DNA of 64,000 bases from Colwellia sp. TT2012 (lineage in GTDB: Bacteria > Pseudomonadota > Gammaproteobacteria > Enterobacterales > Alteromonadaceae). The notes beneath the pieces were generated by a model. It searched no databases. It was not told the origin of the DNA and saw only the letters and a program-made list of their open reading frames with translations. The stretch lies in assembly GCF_001440345.1 (NCBI RefSeq), contig NZ_LJYX01000021.1:496001-560000 (forward strand). Reading direction: 5' to 3'. Shown here piece after piece: positions 1-8,402 of this stretch. Numbering within the stretch: the stretch's first letter is position 1; the number at the start of each line of letters is the position of its first letter. The position numbers were made by a program, and so were the translations under genes.

Positions 1-60
1 TCGTTGCTGTGGATAAATGTTTCGCTCAGCTATAAGTTCACAGTCTTTGTTGTGATATAA
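1..60 (+). CDS. possible 3' end of a gene cut by the window start
   Basis: Frame 1 is open from the first base to a TAA at 58-60 and would encode a hydrophobic tail of 19 residues. A strong hairpin with a T-run follows directly, as expected after a gene end. The piece is too short to assign a family, and chance openness over 60 bases is quite possible. Confidence 0.25.
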   Translation, partial: SLLWINVSLSYKFTVFVVI

Positions 61-95
61 AAAAGCGGCTTAAATAAATTTAAGTCGCTTTTTTT
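61..95. terminator. rho-independent terminator
   Basis: A long hairpin with arms around CTTAAAT / ATTTAAG, extended by AAAAGCG / CGCTTTT, is followed by a T-run on the plus strand. The A-run on the left makes it potentially bidirectional, so it could also end the minus-strand gene at 164-556. Confidence 0.75.
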
Positions 96-163
96 ATTTA
101 ATTTTTAAACTTTTCTTAGTTATCAAGCCTGAAATTTAGCACTATCCCTTGACAGCGTTGACA

Positions 164-556
164 TCAAATAACCAATAAATTAAGTTCACCTTGCAGCCAA
201 TCATAACCTTGCTGCCAGCCCAGTTCTAACGCTGAAAACGCCTTTAAGTTCAAATCGTCTATCGCTCTCAGGGACATCACATCGTCAATTATTTTGTGGT
301 CTGCCGCTTTATATATAATCACAGCAATGGCGATTAATTTTTCATGTGAGGCCATACTCATCTTGGCCTCAAAAGTAAATTTATAACTATGTAGCTTATT
401 GATCAGTAAGGCAAAGTGATCACTCAGGTGCTGACTAATAAAAGCATCGAATTCGTCAAGCATCTCCATTGAGACTTCGATACCCTCAGTTATAATGATT
501 TCAGCAATACCATCACTTAATACATTGACTGTTGCAAAGCTTAGTTGATGCTTCAT
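164..556 (-). CDS. SpoIIAA/STAS-like small cytosolic protein
   Basis: A protein of about 130 residues with no signal peptide or membrane segment. Its alternating strands and helices, and the segment reading FALLINKLHSYKF after an acidic N-terminal half, resemble the SpoIIAA-like (STAS-fold) proteins common in marine gammaproteobacteria. A second protein of the same general type lies at 60609-60989. The ATG at 556 is preferred over an upstream in-frame GTG at 571 because a GGAG-type ribosome site sits in front of it. Function unknown; family assignment is by general resemblance only. Confidence 0.55.
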   Translation of the reverse strand: MKHQLSFATVNVLSDGIAEIIITEGIEVSMEMLDEFDAFISQHLSDHFALLINKLHSYKFTFEAKMSMASHEKLIAIAVIIYKAADHKIIDDVMSLRAIDDLNLKAFSALELGWQQGYDWLQGELNLLVI

Positions 557-659
557 GGTTACCTGCTCCACCTACTCTGTTTATTTTTTGTACTCTATAG
601 TAAAACTAGCACCTTTGCCAATAGTTGCTTTATTTAATGTACCGCGTGCTAAATAGTCA

Positions 660-1892
660 CTATAAAAACTGATCAAATAATTGCACTTGTACCATTTCAC
701 CCGCTTGTACCTTACCTTGTGCACTTGGCAAAATAATATAGCAGTTAGCCTTAGCTAAGCTAGATAAGATACCCGAGCCTTGCGCACCAGTTGAACTGAC
801 CACATTTTCACCTTGTGCGTTCACAGATAAAACACCGCGTTGAAAATCCATGCGCCCAGGAGATTTACGTAGGTCACTGCTGCATTTCACCCTTAAATGG
901 GTACGCTTTAACGGCTGGGCATTTTGCATCTTAGTTAAAGCCGGCAAAGCTAATTGATGAAAGGTCACTAAAGCGGATACTGGATTGCCCGGTAAACCAA
1001 AAAATAAACTATTGCTTAGCTTACCAAAAGCAAAGGGTTTACCTGGTTTCATCGCTATTTTCCAAAAAGCAATTTCGCCCAGTTCATCCAGCACAGTTTT
1101 AGTGTAATCCGCATCGCCAACCGAAACACCACCAGTAGAAATCACTGCATCTGCTTGTTTATCTGCACTGATAAAAGCGGCTTTTATTGCCTGAAAGTCA
1201 TCTTCAATAATACCAAAGTCAATCACCTCTATATCGAGCTTTTGCAACATGGCGGCTAAGACAAAACTGTTAGACTCATAAATATCACCAACTCGCAGTG
1301 CTTGTCCTGGTCGTTTCAATTCATCTCCCGTGGCAATTAACGCCACCTTTAATTTGCGATAAACCTTAACTTCAGCGACTCCCAATGACGCAAGTACACC
1401 AATATCAACCGCGGTCAACTTATGACCAGATTGCAATACTTGTTGACCGAGTTTAATATCTTCACCGGCATTACGTACATGAGAGCCAAAAATTTTATCG
1501 GCTAAGAAAGTAATTTTTTCTCCATCAGCGCTAACGTTTTCTTGCATCTCTACCGAATCACAACACGTTGGCATTTTAGCCCCAGTCATAATACGAATAC
1601 ACTCTCCGGGCTGGCAAACACCTTGAAAAGGTGCGCCGGCCATAGAACGACCAACAAGTCTTAGCGTTTTATTAGCCGCTAAACTATTAATCGAAAAAGC
1701 ATAACCATCCATAGCGGAGTTATCATGAGGGGGGACATTTAATGGACTAGTAATTTCTTGAGCTAAAACATAGTTCAGGGCTTGCTCAATGGACAAGGTT
1801 AGTGTTTCGGTGACCGGTGACACTTGCGCTAGCATATTCGCTAAGGCTTGTTCAAAAGGTAAAAGCCCTGGAGCGGAACAACAATCAGACAT
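660..1892 (-). CDS. moeA: molybdopterin molybdenumtransferase MoeA
   Basis: MoeA inserts molybdate into adenylylated molybdopterin, the last common step of molybdenum cofactor synthesis, in the cytosol. The 410-residue product has the normal family length. It carries the N-terminal substrate motif PPHDNSAMDGYAF (about residues 53-65), the central MoCF-binding stretch ATGDEL and STGGVSVGDADYT, and KPGKPFAFG with GLPGNPVS, both typical of MoeA. It is transcribed away from moaA across a shared 473-bp intergenic region that contains an FNR-type palindrome, so the two halves of the pathway may be co-regulated. It stands alone on its strand. Confidence 0.95.
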   Translation of the reverse strand: MSDCCSAPGLLPFEQALANMLAQVSPVTETLTLSIEQALNYVLAQEITSPLNVPPHDNSAMDGYAFSINSLAANKTLRLVGRSMAGAPFQGVCQPGECIRIMTGAKMPTCCDSVEMQENVSADGEKITFLADKIFGSHVRNAGEDIKLGQQVLQSGHKLTAVDIGVLASLGVAEVKVYRKLKVALIATGDELKRPGQALRVGDIYESNSFVLAAMLQKLDIEVIDFGIIEDDFQAIKAAFISADKQADAVISTGGVSVGDADYTKTVLDELGEIAFWKIAMKPGKPFAFGKLSNSLFFGLPGNPVSALVTFHQLALPALTKMQNAQPLKRTHLRVKCSSDLRKSPGRMDFQRGVLSVNAQGENVVSSTGAQGSGILSSLAKANCYIILPSAQGKVQAGEMVQVQLFDQFL

Positions 1893-2062
1893 AAAAACTC
1901 ACTTAGATACATTACAATTACTTGGTACCATAAATTTCACTCTAAACTAGGCCAATTTGCAAGCCTCTTCAGAAAATACCACTCAATAAATCAATCCATT
2001 TGCTATTGATTTAGTATCGCTTAACTAGCCACACAAATAATAGCGATATAAGCGCAATTTTA

Positions 2063-2076
2063 TTGATTAGGATCAA
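2063..2076. promoter_or_regulatory. FNR-type binding site
   Basis: TTGATTAGGATCAA is an exact match to the FNR/EtrA consensus TTGAT-N4-ATCAA. It lies between divergent moeA and moaA, about 290 bp before moaA and 171 bp before moeA. FNR activates anaerobic respiration genes, many of whose enzymes need molybdenum cofactor, so the context fits. The site itself is seen; its function and which promoter it serves are inferred. Confidence 0.7.
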
Positions 2077-2278
2077 TAAGTAGGTCAACAAAAAAAATTA
2101 CCATATCGCCAGCAGAGTAATATATCCGCGTTTCCCTGAACTTGCATCTTGAAGTAAAGCGGGTATATACTAAATTTGAACAGAACTTTATTTATAACAC
2201 CGAGCTATCACAGCTAACATTACTGTATTTTCCGGCTAAATTAAGTCAGCTTATTGAAGGTATTCATGTTGTGATATG

Positions 2279-2360
2279 CCGCAACTAAGTCCATGTATTT
2301 AATGGGCTTTAGTTGCCAGGGTTAACAAGGAAACGCGTTAGCCTCCCTACATTTGGAAAG
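2279..2360 (+). ncRNA. candidate Moco (molybdenum cofactor) riboswitch leader of moaA
   Basis: The last 85 bases before moaA fold into two hairpins: GCAACTAAG paired with TTTAGTTGC (2281-2316), then GGGTTAAC opposite GTTAGCCTCCC around a GGAAACG loop, followed by GGAAAGG next to the ribosome site. A structured leader with GGAAACG and GCCTCCC stretches directly before moaA is what the Moco RNA motif looks like in other gammaproteobacteria. I am working from memory of that motif and have not run a covariance model. Confidence 0.45.
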
Positions 2361-2365
2361 GTGAC

Positions 2366-3337
2366 ATGTTAACAGACAATTTTGGCCGTAGGTTTTATTA
2401 TCTACGCCTATCCATTACTGACGTGTGCAATTTTAGCTGCACTTACTGCTTACCTGATGGTTATCAGTGTGATCAACCACGTGATTTTTTATCACTATCT
2501 GAAATCAAACGTTTAACTAAAGCTTTCGCCGAGCTCGGCACAGAGAAGATCCGCATTACCGGTGGTGAGCCGGCTCTGCGGAAAGACTTACCTGAAATCA
2601 TTCAAATTTGTAAAGAAACACCCGGTATAAAGAGAGTAGCCATTACCAGTAATGGTTTTAAATTACCCGACCACTTGCCTCATTGGTTAGATGCCGGCAT
2701 TGATGCCATCAATATCAGTATAGATAGCTTAGATCCTCGTCAATTTCATGCCATAACAGGGCACGATAAACTCAAGACCATTCTCAAAGGTATTGATATG
2801 GGCTTAGCTGATGGCAGAGCATCCATTAAAGTTAATACCGTATTAATGCGTGAATACAGCGGCCGAGATATTCAAAGCTACCTGGATTGGCTAAAAGATA
2901 CTCCTATCACTTTACGTTTTATCGAGTTAATGCAAACCGGTGATAATAAAGATTTTTTTGATTCACAACATGTGCAAGGTTCACGCATCAAACAGAATTT
3001 AATTCTTGATGGCTGGCTGCCTGTTATTCAAAATAAATCAGCAGGTCCGGCACAAGAGTTTTATCACCCTGATTATCAAGGTAAAGTTGGCTTGATCATG
3101 CCCTACGCCAAAGATTTTTGTAATAGCTGTAATCGTTTAAGAATTAGCTCAAGCGGTAAGTTGCATTTATGTTTATTTGGTGAAGAAGGCTTATCATTGC
3201 GGGAACAATTGCAAAGTGATGATATCGCTCCATTACAAGAAAAAATAGTTGCTTTACTTGGTGATAAAAAAGCGACCCATTACTTACATGAAAAACTGAC
3301 TGGGGCAACTAAACACCTTGCCATGCTTGGGGGTTAG
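2366..3337 (+). CDS. moaA: GTP 3',8-cyclase MoaA
   Basis: A radical SAM enzyme that converts GTP to 3',8-cyclo-GTP, the first step of molybdopterin synthesis, working with MoaC. The N-terminal 4Fe-4S motif CNFSCTYC has cysteines at 21, 25 and 28. The second cluster is formed by CNSCNRLRISSSGKLHLC near residue 255, and the protein ends in the conserved GG pair. Length (323) is normal. The start is preceded by GGAAAGGTGAC. It is the first gene of the moa-mod operon, with mobA starting two bases after its stop. Confidence 0.96.
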   Translation: MLTDNFGRRFYYLRLSITDVCNFSCTYCLPDGYQCDQPRDFLSLSEIKRLTKAFAELGTEKIRITGGEPALRKDLPEIIQICKETPGIKRVAITSNGFKLPDHLPHWLDAGIDAINISIDSLDPRQFHAITGHDKLKTILKGIDMGLADGRASIKVNTVLMREYSGRDIQSYLDWLKDTPITLRFIELMQTGDNKDFFDSQHVQGSRIKQNLILDGWLPVIQNKSAGPAQEFYHPDYQGKVGLIMPYAKDFCNSCNRLRISSSGKLHLCLFGEEGLSLREQLQSDDIAPLQEKIVALLGDKKATHYLHEKLTGATKHLAMLGG

Positions 3338-3339
3338 CG

Positions 3340-4005
3340 ATGAACTTTCAAGCTATTGACTGTTTAGGTGTAGTACTCGCTGGCGGTTTATCTTCACGTA
3401 TGGGGCAAGATAAAGCCCAACTAACACGTGTAAAAAGCGCAAGTAATACCACGGCACAACCTGCAACAAGTATGCTAGATTTTTCTAAACAACTGCTTAG
3501 GGATGCGGGTATAAAAGATATTGTCGTCAGTGGTGATAACCATCAAATTCCTGATTGTGTGCCACAGGCTGGCCCTGTTGGTGGAATTTATAGTGTTTTA
3601 GCCCATTACCCAGAACACTTACAACCCAAAGCATTATTAATCTTGCCCGTTGATTTACCTTTAATGACCGCAACAAATTTAGCAAAACTACGTCAAACCG
3701 GTGAGCTGAGTCAGCAAGCTGTTTTTTTCAGTGATAGCCAAAAACAAGCGCATCACATCCCATTATATTTGCCCAACAATGCTTTTTTGCAATTGTTTCT
3801 AGCACAAGCATTCCAACGGGAAAAATTACTGGCTAACTTCAATGAAAATAGCAATAAAAACGGTAATAAAAACAATAAAAATGGCCCTTCAGTGAGGGCC
3901 CTGTTAGCGCAAGTGCCTCACAAAACCATTACCAGCCAAACTAATCGAATACTATTTAATAGCAATACGCCGGAACAATGGCAACAAGCACAGCAACAGT
4001 TTTAG
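3340..4005 (+). CDS. mobA: molybdenum cofactor guanylyltransferase MobA
   Basis: MobA links GMP to Mo-molybdopterin to make the guanine dinucleotide cofactor used by DMSO-reductase-family enzymes. The nucleotide-binding loop reads VVLAGGLSSRMGQDKAQL (residues 10-27), and the metal-binding acidic site follows in LILPVDLPLM. An Asn/Lys-rich low-complexity insert occurs near residues 167-182. It directly follows moaA. Its final codons, encoding a Gln-rich tail, belong to the first unit of the 71-bp tandem repeat that fills the gap before moaB. Confidence 0.92.
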   Translation: MNFQAIDCLGVVLAGGLSSRMGQDKAQLTRVKSASNTTAQPATSMLDFSKQLLRDAGIKDIVVSGDNHQIPDCVPQAGPVGGIYSVLAHYPEHLQPKALLILPVDLPLMTATNLAKLRQTGELSQQAVFFSDSQKQAHHIPLYLPNNAFLQLFLAQAFQREKLLANFNENSNKNGNKNNKNGPSVRALLAQVPHKTITSQTNRILFNSNTPEQWQQAQQQF

Positions 4006-4437
4006 AGCGCACGTATTGATGAGCAATACACTCACTGTCAGAGAATCAATGGTGACAAGCACAGCAACAATTTTAGAACGAACGTATTGATTAGCAATAC
4101 ACTCACTGTCAGAGAATCAATGATGACAAACACAGCAACAGTTTTAGAGCGCACGTATTGATGAGCAATACACTCACTGTCAGAGAATCAATGGTGACAA
4201 GCACAGCAACAATTTTAGAACGCACGTATTGATTAGCAATACACTCACTGTCAGAGAATCAATGATGACAAACACAGCAACAGTTTTAGAGCGCACGTAA
4301 TGATTAGCAATACACTCACTGTCAGAGAATCAATGGCGACAAGCACAGCAACAGTTTTAGAACGCACGTATTGATTAGCAAGACACTCACTGTCAGAAAA
4401 TCAATGGCAACAAGCGCAGCAACAATTTTAATTTACA
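3985..4437 (+). repeat. 71-bp tandem repeat derived from the mobA 3' end
   Basis: The string CAGCAACA recurs at 3991, 4062, 4133, 4204, 4275 and 4346 and as a variant at 4417, an exact 71-base period for more than six units. Each unit contains a copy of the end of mobA with its TAG, then TTGATGAGCAATACACTCAC and TCAGAGAATCAATGG. Alternate units share the same variants (GTTTTAGAGC or ATTTTAGAAC), which points to duplication of two-unit blocks. There are no unique spacers, so it is not a CRISPR array. No conserved ORF crosses it. Confidence 0.93.
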
Positions 4438-4459
4438 ACATTTAGTAAAGGATAAACCT

Positions 4460-5053
4460 ATGTCAGCACATAGCGGCAATACTTTCATTCCCTTAAACAT
4501 CGCGATTTTAACGGTATCAGATACACGTACACAAGAGAACGATACGTCTGGACAAGCGCTGGTTGAGCGTTTAACACAAGCGGGCCACAAGCTAGCCGAT
4601 AAAGCCATCGTCATTGATGATATTTATCAACTGCGTGCACAAGTTTCGAAATGGATTGCCGATGACAGCATTCACGCCATTATATCTACCGGCGGTACCG
4701 GCTTTACCGACCGTGATAATACACCTGAAGCATTAACGCCACTATTTGACAAAGCGATAGAAGGCTTTGGTGAGATTTTTCGCCATGTTTCCTTAATGGA
4801 AATAGGCACCTCAACCATTCAATCCCGTGCTTTTGGCGGCATCGCCAACAAAACGGTAGTCTTGTGTGTACCTGGCTCAACTAACGCTTGTAAAACGGCT
4901 TGGGATAAAGTGATTAAAGAACAACTTGATGCCAGTCATCGCCCATGTAACTTTGTCCCTCACCTCAATATCACGGCAGAGCCCTCAGCGAGTAAAGCGT
5001 CATCAACAAGTAAAGAGACTGCAACCATTGAAAAGTGCGAGAGTCGCGGCTAA
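4460..5053 (+). CDS. moaB: MoaB/Mog-type molybdopterin adenylyltransferase
   Basis: A MoCF-biosynthesis-domain protein. Members of this family adenylylate molybdopterin, although the role of MoaB itself in bacteria is less certain than that of Mog. It shows the domain's characteristic [12 protein letters not shown] near residue 20 and [16 protein letters not shown] near residue 74, with [10 protein letters not shown] further on. A Ser/Thr-rich tail of roughly 25 residues makes it longer (197) than a usual MoaB (about 170). Its TAA overlaps the moaC ATG as TAATG. Confidence 0.9.
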   Translation: MSAHSGNTFIPLNIAILTVSDTRTQENDTSGQALVERLTQAGHKLADKAIVIDDIYQLRAQVSKWIADDSIHAIISTGGTGFTDRDNTPEALTPLFDKAIEGFGEIFRHVSLMEIGTSTIQSRAFGGIANKTVVLCVPGSTNACKTAWDKVIKEQLDASHRPCNFVPHLNITAEPSASKASSTSKETATIEKCESRG

Positions 5054-5562
5054 TGACAACTAATACTGCTAACACTTCCGACACACCTGAATTAAGTCAC
5101 CTGAACCAACAGGGTGAAGCGAACATGGTCGATGTCACGGAAAAAGCCATCACCTCACGCACCGCAACCGCACAAGGTTTTATCAAAATGAACCGAGCGA
5201 CCTTTGAATTAATCACCACAGGTAAACATAAAAAGGGGGATGTATTTGCTGTTGCTCGTATTGCTGGTATACAAGCCGCGAAAAAGTGCAGCGATTTAAT
5301 TCCTTTATGTCACCCGTTAATGTTAACTAAGGTGCAAGTAGACTTCACCCTTGATAGTGAAAACAGTCAAATACAAGTGAATAGTTTATGTCGTTTAACC
5401 GGACAAACTGGCGTTGAAATGGAAGCGTTAACCGCTGTCTCTATTGCTTGTTTAACCTTATTTGATATGTGCAAAGCCGCCGATCCGGCCATGGAAATTC
5501 ATGGTATCAAAGTCTTAACAAAAGAAGGTGGCAAGTCGGGTCATTGGCAAACACCAAAGTAA
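5053..5562 (+). CDS. moaC: cyclic pyranopterin monophosphate synthase MoaC
   Basis: MoaC rearranges 3',8-cyclo-GTP into cyclic pyranopterin monophosphate. Family hallmarks are all visible: [16 protein letters not shown], the LIPLCHPLM segment, [22 protein letters not shown] and a final [10 protein letters not shown] place the start at the ATG overlapping the moaB stop (TAATG), giving 169 residues; an upstream in-frame ATG at 5035 would overlap moaB by 19 bases. The last codons are the first unit of a 96-bp tandem repeat that continues beyond the stop. Confidence 0.95.
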   Translation: MTTNTANTSDTPELSHLNQQGEANMVDVTEKAITSRTATAQGFIKMNRATFELITTGKHKKGDVFAVARIAGIQAAKKCSDLIPLCHPLMLTKVQVDFTLDSENSQIQVNSLCRLTGQTGVEMEALTAVSIACLTLFDMCKAADPAMEIHGIKVLTKEGGKSGHWQTPK

Positions 5563-5760
5563 GTGTCCGTGTTTCCATTGGAAATTCACTGCACTGTACA
5601 CTAACAAGTCTTAACAAAAGAAGGCGGCAAGTCGGGTCATTGGCAAACACCAAAGTAAGTGTCCGTGTTTCCATTGGAAATTCACTGCACTGTACACTAA
5701 CAAGTCTTAACAAAAGAGGGTGGCAAGTCTGGTCATTGGCAAAGCCCTTCAGCTTAACCT
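5512..5760 (+). repeat. 96-bp tandem repeat derived from the moaC 3' end
   Basis: AGTCTTAACAAAAGA starts at 5512, 5607 and 5703, a period close to 96 bases. Each unit repeats the moaC C-terminal coding segment ([10 protein letters not shown]), its stop, and downstream DNA including GTGTCCGTGTTTCCATTGG. There are two full units and a third partial one that decays after about 50 bases. The extra units keep the reading frame of the moaC tail but have no start and are not expected to be translated as MoaC. Confidence 0.92.
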
Positions 5761-6142
5761 AGCCGAACTAAATTTGAGGCTCTGTTCCATCATACTGTTG
5801 TCCACAGGGCAACTATATGACTTAATAGGAAGTGTTGCTGAAGTGATAAAAGCGAGCTTCACAAACAAGACGGTATATGGATATACCTTACTATACAGTG
5901 CAGACGGTACAGGAAGCACCTTATGCGGATAATGCAGGAGCAATTATCCTGAGCATACTGTCCTGATGTTTGTGCCGAGCCCCATGGATGGGATTATATC
6001 GCGGTGACAGACGTTACATGGATGTAACTTATTAGAGATTGCAGGATGCACATTCCCCTGATGTCAAAGAGCGTGTACGCGTATCGCTTGTTTACTCAAC
6101 AACACTAAACTACAACAGAGCCACACTTTAAGAGAAAATATT
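5761..6142 (+). other. intergenic region between moaC repeats and moaD
   Basis: No convincing gene. The stretch has scattered short inverted sequences, for example GTTACATGGATGTAAC and CCCCATGGATGGG, which look like fragments of a dispersed intergenic repeat. Together with the upstream tandem units it separates moaC from moaD by 580 bases, unusual inside a moa operon, so moaD may be read from an additional promoter. Confidence 0.4.
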
Positions 6143-6391
6143 ATGATTAAAATTGTTTTTTTTGCCGCGTTAAGAGAGCAGCTAGCTTGTGCTGAACTGT
6201 CTTTAAATGCTGAAGGTGTGAAAACTGTCGGTGACGTGAAACAGCGCTTAAGTGATAAAAATTCACAATGGCAACAAACGTTTAGCAAGGCATCACTGTT
6301 ATCGGCGGTGAATCATGACATGGTTGATGACAGTCATTTAGTAAAGTCTGGTGATGAAGTTGCCTTTTTTCCTCCTGTGACCGGTGGATAA
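6143..6391 (+). CDS. moaD: molybdopterin synthase small subunit MoaD
   Basis: A ubiquitin-fold sulfur carrier of 82 residues ending in the essential Gly-Gly (tail FFPPVTGG), which MoeB adenylylates and which is then thiocarboxylated. Together with MoaE it converts cyclic pyranopterin monophosphate to molybdopterin. A ribosome site AAGAGAAAATATT lies before the ATG. moaE follows immediately. Confidence 0.95.
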   Translation: MIKIVFFAALREQLACAELSLNAEGVKTVGDVKQRLSDKNSQWQQTFSKASLLSAVNHDMVDDSHLVKSGDEVAFFPPVTGG

Positions 6392-6394
6392 GTG

Positions 6395-6877
6395 ATGACC
6401 AGCCAAGACCCTTTTAAAGAAATATCCATCCAAACTGAGGACTTTAGCTTAGCGGATGAAGTGGCTTTACTTGAGAAAAACAACCTAACCGATGGCGCTG
6501 TCGTTACTTTCACTGGCAGAGTTAGAAATAACAATAATGGTAATAGCGTCACTAGCTTAACGCTAGAGCATTACCCAGGTATGACTGAAAAATCTTTAGC
6601 TAAAATTATCAAACAAGCTAAAGAGCAATGGCACATAGGTAGAGTCAAAGTGATTCATCGCATTGGCGAACTTCACATAGGTGAACAAATTGTCTTTGTT
6701 GGCGTGACCAGCAAACATCGACAAGATGCTTATGCAGCTAATGAATTCATCATGGATTATTTAAAAGTTAAAGCACCGTTTTGGAAGAAAGAAAAAATAA
6801 CCAATGCCGGGAAAACCTCCGAAAATTGGTTAGCTGCTAAAAGCAGCGATACTGATAAAGCCGACCTTTGGAGCTAG
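6395..6877 (+). CDS. moaE: molybdopterin synthase catalytic subunit MoaE
   Basis: The catalytic partner of MoaD. Conserved features are VTFTGRVRNNN near residue 40, LEHYPGMTEKSL, the HRIGELHIGE stretch and KVKAPFWKKE, whose lysines line the active site. The ATG at 6395 is preferred to the GTG at 6392 because GGTGGATAAG in front serves as ribosome site. modA starts one base after its stop, so molybdenum cofactor synthesis and molybdate uptake are apparently one transcript. Confidence 0.95.
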   Translation: MTSQDPFKEISIQTEDFSLADEVALLEKNNLTDGAVVTFTGRVRNNNNGNSVTSLTLEHYPGMTEKSLAKIIKQAKEQWHIGRVKVIHRIGELHIGEQIVFVGVTSKHRQDAYAANEFIMDYLKVKAPFWKKEKITNAGKTSENWLAAKSSDTDKADLWS

Positions 6878-6878
6878 C

Positions 6879-7679
6879 GTGTTACGTTTTCTTTTAGTCA
6901 CCGCCTTTACCATTAGTTTACTGTGGGTAACCAGTAGCCAAGCCCAACAAAATAACGCGGATGACAGCGATAGTGATGATAACAACACACCGCTACGTAT
7001 TGCCGTTGCCGCTAATTTCACCCCGGTATTAAAAGTATTACTTAAAGAGTTCAGCAAACAAACTGGTATCAACAGCCAAATAATCAGTGGTGCCAGTGGT
7101 GCCATGTTTTTACAAATAAAACACGGCGCGCCCTTTGATATTTTTCTCAGTGCCGACAGTCGCCGGCCAAAAGAACTTGAGCAAGACGGTTTTGCCCGCA
7201 AAAATAGTCGTAAAACCTACGCCATAGGTCAGCTAGCATTCTATACCACGACTATGCCTTCACTTGAGCAATTATCTATTGACCTAGAAAAAAAACCACC
7301 ACAACGCTTTGCTATTGCCAACCCTGATATTGCCCCCTACGGTAAAGCGGCCAAAGAAGCATTGCAACACTTAGGTTTATGGTCAACTTTGCAACATAAA
7401 TTAATAACAGGCATTAATATCGGACAAACCTTTGCACAATTACGCAGTAAAGCCGTTACCCGTGGTATTGTTGCCAATAGCCAGCTAGTGCTAAACAACT
7501 TATCTGGCGTACTTATCCCAACGAGTTACCATCAGCCGATTGAGCAACAGTTAATTATAATTCGCGCCAGTAAGCGACAAGCCGCAGCGAAAAGTTTAAG
7601 TGATTTTTTACTCTCCGCCAAGAGCCAGGCAACCATAGTCAGTTATGGCTATGCACCAACACCAAGAGCTAAGGGTTAA
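6879..7679 (+). CDS. modA: molybdate ABC transporter substrate-binding protein ModA
   Basis: The periplasmic molybdate-binding protein. A GTG start is used, followed by an N-terminal signal peptide (residues 1-22, ending SSQA). The mature part has the ModA signatures VAVAANFTPVLK, SGASGAMFLQIKHGAPFDIF and LSADSRRPKELEQDG, and ANPDIAPYGKAAKE. An Asp/Asn-rich linker follows the signal peptide. modB begins on the base after its stop. Confidence 0.93.
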   Translation: MLRFLLVTAFTISLLWVTSSQAQQNNADDSDSDDNNTPLRIAVAANFTPVLKVLLKEFSKQTGINSQIISGASGAMFLQIKHGAPFDIFLSADSRRPKELEQDGFARKNSRKTYAIGQLAFYTTTMPSLEQLSIDLEKKPPQRFAIANPDIAPYGKAAKEALQHLGLWSTLQHKLITGINIGQTFAQLRSKAVTRGIVANSQLVLNNLSGVLIPTSYHQPIEQQLIIIRASKRQAAAKSLSDFLLSAKSQATIVSYGYAPTPRAKG

Positions 7680-8402
7680 ATGATAAATTCTGACTTACAA
7701 GCACTGATAACCACCTTAGAAATGGCGACATTAACCACGATAATTTTATTGCTTATCGGTACCCCTCTTGCTTGGTATCTGGCCAAAATGACCAGTCGAT
7801 TTAAGGTTATCATCGAGGCTGTAGTGGCTTTACCCTTAGTATTACCGCCAACAGTATTAGGCTTTTATTTATTGATTGCCTTTTCCCCGGAATACTTACC
7901 CGGACAAATGTGGCAGCAAGCGACGGGGCAACAATTAGCCTTTAGTTTTTCAGCCATCGTTATTGGCTCGGTTTTGTACTCACTGCCTTTTGTGGTTCAG
8001 CCACTGCAAAAAGCCTTTGAACAATTAGGTGACTCGCTCTTAGAAGCTGGGGCGCTACTTGGCGCCGGCCCTATTGACCGATTTTTTACTATTGTATTGC
8101 CGTTAACAAAAGCCAGTTTTATCACCGCAGCCAGTCTAGGTTTTGCCCATACAGTGGGTGAATTTGGTATTATCTTGATGATTGGCGGTAATATACCTGG
8201 AGAAACACGGGTACTTTCTATTGCGCTGTTTGATCATGTCGAAGCCTTTGATTATGCCCGAGCGCACCTACTATCCATCAGCTTATTAATAAGTTCTATG
8301 GTGTTATTAGCCGCTATCTATTGGTTAAATTTACCCAAAAGAAACAAACCTAAAGATTTAACGGTTAACACTAAGCGAGAAGAGCAAAGCGCCGATGAAT
8401 GA
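7680..8402 (+). CDS. modB: molybdate ABC transporter permease ModB
   Basis: Inner-membrane permease of the molybdate importer. The 240-residue protein has about five membrane segments and the EAA loop that docks on ModC, seen as LEAGALLGAGPIDRFFTIVLP near residue 120. LALPLVLPPTVLGFYLL-type sequence (here VALPLVLPPTVLGFYLL) is typical of ModB. The 3' end overlaps modC by eight bases. Confidence 0.93.
   Translation: MINSDLQALITTLEMATLTTIILLLIGTPLAWYLAKMTSRFKVIIEAVVALPLVLPPTVLGFYLLIAFSPEYLPGQMWQQATGQQLAFSFSAIVIGSVLYSLPFVVQPLQKAFEQLGDSLLEAGALLGAGPIDRFFTIVLPLTKASFITAASLGFAHTVGEFGIILMIGGNIPGETRVLSIALFDHVEAFDYARAHLLSISLLISSMVLLAAIYWLNLPKRNKPKDLTVNTKREEQSADE

Noticed and set aside
3985-4437. Regularly spaced repeats like a CRISPR array
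   Set aside because: The whole 71-bp unit repeats without unique spacers, and it derives from the mobA 3' end; no cas genes are present.
5469-5762. ORF of 97 codons across the moaC repeat
   Set aside because: It is an out-of-frame reading of the tandem units and has no independent start signal.
5761-6142. Possible ncRNA between moaC and moaD
   Set aside because: Only scattered short inverted repeats; no coherent promoter and terminator pair.
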